A stretch of DNA of 21,142 nt, from positions 1-21,142 of IMG/VR virus record IMGVR_UViG_3300019776_000416. One strand, 5' to 3'. Below, piece after piece: positions 15,435-20,607 of the stretch (its first letter is position 1; every line of letters begins with the position of its first letter). Under the pieces are notes generated by a model, which was not told the origin of the DNA, did no database searches, and worked only from the letters and a program-made list of their open reading frames with translations. A program made the position numbers and the translations under genes. The DNA comes from a virus.

Positions 15435-15776
15435 ATGGCAAGAGAACGAACTGTAATTTTAGACACTGATGAAGATATCGTGGCATTTGAGCACCACATT
15501 TACGACCGGTTTATCAGAATTTTGGTTGGGTTTGGTGTGCGCGATGCTGCCGGAAATTTCACACCATCACCTAACCAAAATTATGAACAAATAGTAATAG
15601 CCGGGAAAGAATACGAAGATTTTATGAAGGCATCAGGTGACCGGCCTGCAAATCAATTCAGGAAGGAAGATTTATGGCAGCCGGTTGATTACGTTAGGGC
15701 TGATGTTTTGGCGAAGCGTGCGGCAGTTGAAGAGGCTGTTGTTGAAGAAGTTCCAGTTAAAGCAACGAAAAAATGA
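15435..15776 (+). CDS. Small phage protein of unknown function, tail region
   Basis: This 113-residue protein has AAAGGA 6 nt before its ATG. The N-terminal 90 residues contain charged helices and short strands (DIVAFEHHIYDRFIRILVGFGV, given here as two parts: DIVAFEHHIYD and RFIRILVGFGV). The C-terminus is a run of Ala, Val, Glu and Lys (EEAVVEEVPVKATKK), probably flexible. The stop overlaps the next gene's ATG, so the two are coupled. The position between fibre and a tail surface protein suggests a role in tail tip assembly. No family is recognised, so this is only positional inference. Confidence 0.5.
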   Translation: MARERTVILDTDEDIVAFEHHIYDRFIRILVGFGVRDAAGNFTPSPNQNYEQIVIAGKEYEDFMKASGDRPANQFRKEDLWQPVDYVRADVLAKRAAVEEAVVEEVPVKATKK

Positions 15777-16609
15777 GCAATTTAAGAATCATCTATAAAA
15801 ATTTGTTCGACGATTACGACACGCTCACGCAGCTTGTTGGTTCGACTGCTGGCGGCTTTCCGCTGACAAATTTGACCGATGACACAAAGAGCAAAACATG
15901 GCGGTCAACCGATCTGCTATCGCCAAAAATAAAAGTGACGTGGGCAAGTGCGCAGACATTGAGCGCTGTTGCCATGGCATTCACAAATCTAATTGCCGGA
16001 TCCACGTTTCAGATTACTTTGTACGACGCAACAACCGGCGGAACTTTGTTACTCGATGCCGGCGCTGTTAGCGTTGGTTACTCATACGATGCGCCGATCG
16101 GTTTTAGCTCAATCGGTTCAGCGAGTTTTGCATACGGCGGAGGTGCGAATGTGGCGGCTTTCTTTGCATCAACTTCCGGCGTGCGCAGAATGGAAATCGA
16201 ATTCACCAGCGCAGGCAATCCGGACGGTTACATCGAGTTAAGCAGGATCATCGCAGGAGCGTACTGGGAGCCAGAAAAAGGCGCTTCTTACGGCGCTTCT
16301 GTGGCTTTTGTGGACAGCACGACCGGGCAGAGAACATCAGCCGGGGGATTAATAACTGACCGCGGCACAATCCACCGCGAAATGAGTTTTTCACTGGGCG
16401 CGATGAATGCGACCGATCGGCAGAATTTAAACAACTTGTTCCGATCGATCGGAAAAAGCCAGCCGCTTTTTGTCAGCTTGACGCCAGGAGACTCAAATAC
16501 AGAGGGTGAATTGTTCGGGCAGATTTACGGAAAACTTGAGGATGGCATAACAACAGACTTTGCCTTTTACCGGTACTACAGTTCGCAGATGAAAATCATT
16601 GAGCTGTGA
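15773..16609 (+). CDS. Probable distal tail or baseplate protein with a discoidin-like beta domain
   Basis: This 278-residue protein begins at an ATG overlapping the previous stop. Residues of about 25-165 resemble the jelly-roll layout of galactose-binding (discoidin-like) domains: a TWRSTDLLSPKIKVTW start, a middle LSAVAMAFTNLIAGSTFQI and TLYDATTGG, and a closing RRMEIEFTSAGNPDGYIELS. This arrangement occurs in phage tail proteins that decorate the tip. The last 80 residues contain REMSFSLGAMNATDRQNLNN, then strands ending in YYSSQMKIIEL. No catalytic motif was seen. The role is structural by context, perhaps carbohydrate contact. The family is inferred by fold pattern only. Confidence 0.52.
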   Translation: MSNLRIIYKNLFDDYDTLTQLVGSTAGGFPLTNLTDDTKSKTWRSTDLLSPKIKVTWASAQTLSAVAMAFTNLIAGSTFQITLYDATTGGTLLLDAGAVSVGYSYDAPIGFSSIGSASFAYGGGANVAAFFASTSGVRRMEIEFTSAGNPDGYIELSRIIAGAYWEPEKGASYGASVAFVDSTTGQRTSAGGLITDRGTIHREMSFSLGAMNATDRQNLNNLFRSIGKSQPLFVSLTPGDSNTEGELFGQIYGKLEDGITTDFAFYRYYSSQMKIIEL

Positions 16610-16620
16610 CTTTTATCACA
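16605..16620 (+). promoter_or_regulatory. Inverted repeat TGTGA-N6-TCACA, CRP-type half sites
   Basis: TGTGA (16605-16609) and TCACA (16616-16620) are separated by six bases, which equals the core consensus for the CRP family. It begins in the stop region of the preceding gene and lies 44 nt before the lysis-region gene at 16664. A possible -10 (AATAAT, 16635-16640) would place its centre near -34.5, not at the usual -41.5 or -61.5. A simple hairpin is the alternative. Confidence 0.3.
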
Positions 16621-16663
16621 TACAAAAACAACTTAATAATTCATCCTGCGGAGGGCGAAACTA

Positions 16664-16918
16664 TTGGAAACTCAAATGATATTAAATACTCTCTTCGGAA
16701 TTATTGCGGCCCTAGTTGGATGGTATGTGAGGATTATGTGGGAATCAATTAAAGATTTGCAGAAATCAGGTTCCGATACTGCTGAGAAAGTGCAGAGAAT
16801 AGAGGTTTTGGTTGCTGGTGACTATGTGAGAAGAGACGATCTGGACAGGACTACAGGGGCAATTTTCATGAAATTGGACAGGATTTACGACAAGTTGGAT
16901 ACAAAACAGGATAAATGA
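16664..16918 (+). CDS. Small one-helix membrane protein at the head of the lysis region (possible holin)
   Basis: I choose the TTG at 16664 (84 residues) because GGAGG (16650-16654) lies 9 nt upstream; the in-frame ATG at 16676 would be 21 nt away. Residues of about 5-22 (MILNTLFGIIAALVGWYV) form one transmembrane segment. A charged, probably coiled-coil tail follows (IKDLQKSGSDTAEKVQRIE, then DRIYDKLDTKQDK). This pattern is common in phage genomes just upstream of spanin genes. A holin or holin-associated role is suggested by the neighbouring spanin pair, but many such proteins are uncharacterised and one helix alone does not prove it. The next gene begins 1 nt after its stop. Confidence 0.6.
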   Translation: METQMILNTLFGIIAALVGWYVRIMWESIKDLQKSGSDTAEKVQRIEVLVAGDYVRRDDLDRTTGAIFMKLDRIYDKLDTKQDK

Positions 16919-16919
16919 T

Positions 16920-17387
16920 ATGAGTCCATTACAAATAAAACTAGCCATTTATGCGGCAATGGCGCTGATTTTGACCGGGATATATTTTAGTTGGGAATAT
17001 CACATCAAATCTGTGCAGAAAGAAAAAGACCGGGCTGAGGTGGCTTTGCGTGATGCAGATACGGCAAGGCAAAGCGCTGAATTGATGGCTGCGGAAAAGA
17101 GCAGAGTGGAAAAATTGAACAATGAACAAAACGAGAGGTTACAGAATGCAATTACTATCTATGCGGATCATGCCAGCAATCTTACTGATGATGTTGCTAA
17201 TCTCACTAACCGGCTGCGGATCAATCGCGCCCCGGCAAGTTGTAGTAAAAACACCGTGTCCGGAACAAGCGACGATAACGGAAAAGGAAAAGCTGGAAAT
17301 AATGAAGCGGATACAGATATTGCGCGCGCGGCAATCGAATTAGCGAATATGTGTGAATTGCAGATCAACAAATTACCGGTGAAATGA
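16920..17387 (+). CDS. Inner-membrane spanin (Rz-like)
   Basis: This 155-residue protein has one N-terminal transmembrane segment (about residues 6-25, IKLAIYAAMALILTGIYF) and then a long charged heptad-like helix (about 30-100, VQKEKDRAEVALRDADTA, RVEKLNNEQNERLQNA). This is the standard layout of inner-membrane spanins, which are anchored in the cytoplasmic membrane and reach across the periplasm to fuse it with the outer membrane at the last step of lysis. A lipoprotein gene lies completely inside it in another frame, the diagnostic Rz/Rz1 arrangement. The C-terminal part is polar with two Cys (in ASCSKN and NMCELQ). Lambda Rz is 153 residues. Confidence 0.85.
   Translation: MSPLQIKLAIYAAMALILTGIYFSWEYHIKSVQKEKDRAEVALRDADTARQSAELMAAEKSRVEKLNNEQNERLQNAITIYADHASNLTDDVANLTNRLRINRAPASCSKNTVSGTSDDNGKGKAGNNEADTDIARAAIELANMCELQINKLPVK
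17146..17343 (+). CDS. Outer-membrane spanin lipoprotein (Rz1-like), embedded in the Rz gene
   Basis: This 65-residue product is in the +1 frame relative to the surrounding Rz gene. I choose the ATG at 17146, with AGAGG (17134-17138) 7 nt before it; an in-frame ATG at 17122 would add 8 residues. A signal sequence (MRIMPAILLMMLLISLTG) ends in the lipobox LTGC with the lipidation site at C24. The mature part is short and begins GSIAPRQVVVKTPCPEQATI, a Pro- and Cys-containing stretch typical of Rz1 proteins, followed by a charged helix. It should be fixed in the outer membrane and contact Rz by its C-terminus. Complete embedding, rather than partial overlap, is as in lambda. Confidence 0.88.
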   Translation: MQLLSMRIMPAILLMMLLISLTGCGSIAPRQVVVKTPCPEQATITEKEKLEIMKRIQILRARQSN

Positions 17388-17827
17388 TGGGTAAATTTTT
17401 GACCGATCTAGCATCAATTGAAATTGATAAAGGCGGATTGTTCAGCCGTCCGCGATATCGGCTGACATCGCCGCTGATTTACAAATCGAACAATGTCGGC
17501 CTGATTATCGCAGACGAAAACAGAGAGACTGATTACGATTCAACGCCACGCATCCCGGTCTTTTATATGCTGCTTGGGAATCGCGGCAAAGCACCAGCAA
17601 CTATTCACGATCAATTGTACGATCAGCCGCATGAGCGCATAGCCGGAACTGGGTTGACTGTAGACCGCGCAACGGCAGACAAAGTGCTACGCGGCGCAAC
17701 ATATGAAAGCATGAGAATTTCAGAACCTGAAACACTGCTTGATAATTTGACGAATATCGCATGCCTTGGTATTGCTTGGTTGATTTGGGCAGGAGTTAGG
17801 CTGGGCGGCTGGGCACACTGGAAGTAA
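17384..17827 (+). CDS. DUF1353 family phage protein with a C-terminal hydrophobic helix
   Basis: This 147-residue protein begins at tandem ATGs (17384 or 17387), the first overlapping the Rz stop. The DUF1353 pattern is seen: TDLASI near the start, then PATIHDQLYD (about residues 71-80), a helix with DRATADKVLRGATYESM, and a terminal GVRLGGWAHW. A hydrophobic stretch (LTNIACLGIAWLIWAGV) near the end could span or enter a membrane. The function of this family is not established. The conserved HD could suggest metal binding, but that is inference. Directly downstream of the spanins it occupies a slot where lysis accessory genes occur. No endolysin was found in the window, and I do not assign this one as such. 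Confidence 0.72.
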   Translation: MMGKFLTDLASIEIDKGGLFSRPRYRLTSPLIYKSNNVGLIIADENRETDYDSTPRIPVFYMLLGNRGKAPATIHDQLYDQPHERIAGTGLTVDRATADKVLRGATYESMRISEPETLLDNLTNIACLGIAWLIWAGVRLGGWAHWK

Positions 17828-17835
17828 TTTTTTTA

Positions 17836-17860
17836 ACCTAACGCCGTGAGGCGCTGGAGG
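17836..17860 (+). promoter_or_regulatory. Leader hairpin copy upstream of the small gene at 17865
   Basis: This is a full consensus copy: AACCTAACGCC, GTGA (17846-17849), GGCG (17850-17853), then CT and GGAGG (17856-17860), with the ATG at 17865. A seven-T run precedes it as at copy A (4807). It lies 10 kb away from the other copies, so it was not formed by local duplication. Confidence 0.74.
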
Positions 17861-17864
17861 AAGT

Positions 17865-18107
17865 ATGTCAGGAACATCTTTTGACGATGGTTTGGCGAAA
17901 ATAATCGACACAACCACAAGCTCAACTTATACCTATATCCACAAGGCAATGGAAGAGAATGCGTCCAGAACTGCGGCTGTCTGGCTTACAAAGAGGATAC
18001 CGAACGCAGGGGGGCGCGTAGCTTTTGCAAATTCAATTACTGATTTTTCAAGACCTGATTTATTAATGACAGTGGCCGAGGGATTATCTGCCACTTACGC
18101 TTCCTGA
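17865..18107 (+). CDS. Small protein of unknown function with the structural-gene leader hairpin
   Basis: This 80-residue protein has no signal peptide or membrane segment. The sequence is mixed: an N-terminal DGLAKIIDTTTSSTYTYIH, a helix with MEENASRTAAVWLTKRI and a C-terminus rich in Ala and Ser. No family is recognised. It has the strongest ribosome-binding site in the region (GGAGG, 4 nt before the ATG) within the hairpin leader shared only with the decoration, capsid and tail tube genes. This suggests high expression and perhaps a virion role, but that is inference. It heads a run with the two large genes that follow. Confidence 0.55.
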   Translation: MSGTSFDDGLAKIIDTTTSSTYTYIHKAMEENASRTAAVWLTKRIPNAGGRVAFANSITDFSRPDLLMTVAEGLSATYAS

Positions 18108-18114
18108 GGTCGCT

Positions 18115-19023
18115 ATGAGTACAAATCAACCTTGGGATGATGGATTTTATGAAAATCGCGGCCCGTTGAAAATACCTCAGGTTGTTTCTAGCCGGTTACA
18201 AATCGCTGGAACAAATATTGATCCATACGAATTCACCTGGGTGCAATTTACCTTTCTTGTTGTCGCAGATTATACCGGCATAACAATCCGCATAACCGAC
18301 CGGCACCAGGATTCGCGCGGAGTTGGCGGGATATTGGTGACCGGCGGCGCATCTTGGACGCTGGAAAGTCCGCAGATTTATTATTCAACATTTGCGAGCG
18401 CTCCATCAGCTGCATCATACACTGGATGGCGCATTACCGGGCCGTGGGCTGGCAAGGGTAGCCCAGTACTAGAAAGTAACGGTACAGATTGGCGTTACAA
18501 GTCTGGTAGCCGGGTTGCATTAGGATCAGCTCTTCTGGTCAGCAAAACCACAACGGCAGGCGCAATTTACACAGAAGAGGCTTTGTTAACAGTACAAATA
18601 CCGATAAATAACGGCAGATCATTACTGCAGCCAGGTGACAGATTATTTATTGATCATCACGCAAGCAAAACAGGTTCAGCAGATAAATTTAGTCGTGATT
18701 TCCGCTTCGGTACTAGTGCAACGCCTACCAGCAATACATCACTGGATCCGCTAACAGCGTCAAGCGCTTCTGCAACTTTAGGTCTTGACGAAATGATTGC
18801 TTTTAGATGTGTTGATGATACGCACTTGGTAAAAGAAGGCCCGAGCGGATTTTTATCTTATCAGGGCGGCACAAACACTACCAGAAGCTCGCAGAAAACA
18901 GTTACAAGCATTTTAAGCGCTTTGCAATATTTTTCTTGCACTTACAACCTTACCAGCGTCGGCGGAACGGATACAGCAATGAAGCTAGAGGCTGGGGTAG
19001 TTTACATTGAGCACTGCGGGTAA
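18115..19023 (+). CDS. Large phage protein of unknown function, probably a tail or surface protein
   Basis: This 302-residue protein has GAGGT 4 nt before its ATG. It is beta-rich with many Ser, Thr and Gly residues. The N-terminal third contains PWDDGFYENRGPLKIPQV and an ITIRITDRHQDSRGVGGI loop, then WTLESPQIYYS and a closing IVHI-like strand set (VVYIEHCG at the end). The pattern suggests a beta sandwich like receptor-binding or tail decoration proteins, but no domain or catalytic motif can be named. Position after the lysis genes and immediately before another large beta-rich gene suggests a distal host-contact module carried outside the main tail operon. Confidence 0.5.
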   Translation: MSTNQPWDDGFYENRGPLKIPQVVSSRLQIAGTNIDPYEFTWVQFTFLVVADYTGITIRITDRHQDSRGVGGILVTGGASWTLESPQIYYSTFASAPSAASYTGWRITGPWAGKGSPVLESNGTDWRYKSGSRVALGSALLVSKTTTAGAIYTEEALLTVQIPINNGRSLLQPGDRLFIDHHASKTGSADKFSRDFRFGTSATPTSNTSLDPLTASSASATLGLDEMIAFRCVDDTHLVKEGPSGFLSYQGGTNTTRSSQKTVTSILSALQYFSCTYNLTSVGGTDTAMKLEAGVVYIEHCG

Positions 19024-19028
19024 TCATC

Positions 19029-20192
19029 ATGAGCGGAAACTATACAGCACGATCAAATTTTAAAATAAAATCAAGAAACGACAATATTTTAGAATGGTTT
19101 GCAACCGACTTCGATGGTGTAACTCTAGCTGCGCCGTCTAATTTTCAACCATCCCCTGGGACGCCAGCCAGCCAGCATGTCGCAAATGGCGGCACAGTTC
19201 CAAACTACTTATCTTATGTTTGCGATAATCTGATAACCGGAACAGATGCCTCAACAGGATACGGGCCACCAAGCGGTGACCCGTTGAAAGTTACCGTGCT
19301 CTATGGCGTGTACGTAATTGATTATTACAGAGGGTTCGCAACAAACGACCGGGCCGGGGTGGATATAGTGGCTCCAATATCGTTTGAAGATGTTGTGATA
19401 AACGGTGAAAGCACGAAAGCCTTAGTTCTAACGCAAACAGAAGTTCCGCAGGCAACTTTTGACAACGCGGTGCATTCAGGCGGGTTCAGGCAGCAGCTTT
19501 GGTATACTTTTTACAGAAACACAACAACCGGAAACGATTTGCCTGTCGCTTCTTTTAACGGATTTTTTTGGGTAAATGATCTATCAGATAAATACTATAT
19601 CCCCGCATCAGGATATGCTGGCGCGAAGAACAGAACAACGTTCATTGATTGGAAAAGCGGCACGGCATCCAATGGCGGAGATTATCGTGTATCAATCGCA
19701 CTGATTGCAGCTACAGACCTTGAGGTAAGCGAGTACGGTGCCACTAAGGGGCAAAGAGGATTTGAGATAGTTCTGGATAATCAAGGTAACGCAACGCCTG
19801 ATCTAACACCGGCGCACGATGAATATGTTCGTTTCAAAAATTTCTCCGTACCAATTCCGGAGGGTGAGTTTTTTGAGTTTGATTTTTATTTAAAACGTGG
19901 CGCTTCTGTATCAGACACAACAACTGGTAGATTTTTATTCAGGATAAGGCCGCAAGGAAGTTTATGGTGGACAGTTGTCTGCGATTTGACATCAGAAAGT
20001 ATTGCTCAATTCAATATTGATCATCCAAGCGAGGCGCTTTTCCCGTCCGCGCAGAATTGCAGGATGATAACAATGGGATCAAGGGGAGATAAAATGCAGC
20101 GGCTATTCTGCGGACAATACTCTAACCGATACAACAAAGAATTCACGGTTAAATTTGCCAAAATTAAATTTAATAGTGGGCTGAGAGATTAA
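19029..20192 (+). CDS. Large phage protein of unknown function, possibly receptor-binding (jelly-roll-like C-terminus)
   Basis: This 387-residue protein starts 5 nt after the previous stop, with only a weak CGGG upstream, so it may be coupled. It is beta-rich and aromatic. The first half has repeated Tyr-rich strands (VTVLYGVYVIDYYRGF, QLWYTFYRNTTTGNDL). The second half (about residues 250-340), with FKNFSVPIPEGEFFEFDFYL and GRFLFRIRPQGSLWWTVVCDL, looks like a concanavalin or polysaccharide-lyase type jelly roll, which would fit carbohydrate contact. No catalytic residues can be named, so enzymatic activity is not claimed. It is the last + strand gene before the attachment site. Confidence 0.5.
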   Translation: MSGNYTARSNFKIKSRNDNILEWFATDFDGVTLAAPSNFQPSPGTPASQHVANGGTVPNYLSYVCDNLITGTDASTGYGPPSGDPLKVTVLYGVYVIDYYRGFATNDRAGVDIVAPISFEDVVINGESTKALVLTQTEVPQATFDNAVHSGGFRQQLWYTFYRNTTTGNDLPVASFNGFFWVNDLSDKYYIPASGYAGAKNRTTFIDWKSGTASNGGDYRVSIALIAATDLEVSEYGATKGQRGFEIVLDNQGNATPDLTPAHDEYVRFKNFSVPIPEGEFFEFDFYLKRGASVSDTTTGRFLFRIRPQGSLWWTVVCDLTSESIAQFNIDHPSEALFPSAQNCRMITMGSRGDKMQRLFCGQYSNRYNKEFTVKFAKIKFNSGLRD

Positions 20193-20200
20193 AATTGCAC

Positions 20201-20217
20201 TACGTTTTCGCTACGTT
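20201..20217 (+). repeat. 17-bp direct repeat, left copy (TACGTTTTCGCTACGTT)
   Basis: This sequence is identical to 20417-20433. The two lie 216 bp apart around the tRNA fragment and each holds two TACGTT units at 11-bp spacing. Confidence 0.85.
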
Positions 20218-20261
20218 ATTAAATTCAAGTAAATTAATTTTTGTCTAAGTTGTTGATTTTG

Positions 20262-20310
20262 TGGTGCTGTTGAGAGGAGTCGAACCTCCGACCTACTGAT
20301 TACGAATCAG
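20262..20310 (-). pseudogene. 3' fragment of a tRNA-Thr(CGT) gene (attachment core)
   Basis: On the - strand it reads the anticodon loop TTCGTAA (anticodon CGT, threonine) with its right stem, a variable loop, a T arm (GGAGG, loop TTCGACT, CCTCT), the acceptor 3' strand CAACAGC, discriminator A and an encoded CCA. The acceptor 5' strand and D arm are missing: beyond 20310 there is no GCTGTTG or D-arm sequence in this orientation. It cannot fold as a complete tRNA. Phages that integrate in tRNA genes carry exactly such a 3' half to restore the gene. Confidence 0.82.
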
Positions 20311-20415
20311 ATATGACAGTTTAAAATATAAATGCAATCAGTTGGTTAGAATTTTATAACGTAGTGAACTGTAATTCTGTGTATGTTTGCAATCAATAAC
20401 TTACATTTTGTGCAA

Positions 20416-20607
20416 TTACGTTTTCGCTACGTTTTCTTTGTAAAATATAACAGCTTTTTCAAGTGTTTTTGATGCTGGTCGGTTCGATTTTAAAAACTCA
20501 ATCACATCAGTAGATAAAGTAAACGTGATTCTTTGTTTTTTATCTGCCTTTTGTTTTCTTCCTGATCCTTCCCGCTTTCCGCCACGCGCATTGCTTGGTT
20601 TAGTCAT
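20416..20607 (-). CDS. Small basic protein, ribbon-helix-helix-like
   Basis: I choose the ATG at 20607 (63 residues), with GGGAG a few bases before it on the - strand; a longer reading from 20649 lacks such a site. The N-terminus is GGKREGSGRKQ, a basic Gly-rich start found in many small phage and plasmid ribbon-helix-helix proteins. It is followed by a strand (RITFTLS) and two helices (TDVIEFLK, KTLEKAVIFYKENV). This suggests DNA binding as a dimer, perhaps autoregulation or control of lysogeny. The start overlaps the upstream gene's stop (ATGA). Its last codons lie over the right-hand arm repeats of the attachment site, so the gene end and the repeats share bases. Confidence 0.62.
   Translation of the reverse strand: MTKPSNARGGKREGSGRKQKADKKQRITFTLSTDVIEFLKSNRPASKTLEKAVIFYKENVAKT
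20417..20433 (+). repeat. 17-bp direct repeat, right copy
   Basis: This is identical to 20201-20217. It overlaps the 3' end of the - strand ribbon-helix-helix gene, so part of it is also coding. The left copy is non-coding, so coding constraint alone does not explain the match. Confidence 0.85.

Larger units (their letters stand above)
20200..20433 (+). other. Probable phage attachment site (attP): tRNA core with flanking arm-type repeats
   Basis: The core is the 49-nt tRNA-Thr 3' fragment. To its left CTACGTT occurs at 20200-20206 and 20211-20217, 11 bp apart. To its right (T/C)TACGTT occurs at 20416-20422 and 20427-20433, again 11 bp apart. One inverted copy (AACGTAG) lies at 20358-20364. 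Paired arm sites on both sides of a tRNA-derived core are the layout of tyrosine integrase attP sites. Phage-like genes lie on both sides and the 5' half of the tRNA is absent, so this is not a simple prophage-host junction. The integrase is not in the window. The 222-nt region between the flanking genes holds no ORF. Confidence 0.68.

Noticed and set aside
17384-17827. DUF1353 protein as the phage endolysin
   Set aside because: No known lysozyme, amidase or transglycosylase motif is visible, and the family has no established lytic role.
20338-20350. TCAGTTGGTTAGA on the + strand resembles a tRNA D arm
   Set aside because: It is on the opposite strand to the tRNA fragment and has no pairing partner for a D stem, acceptor stem or anticodon arm nearby. 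It is probably chance or debris.
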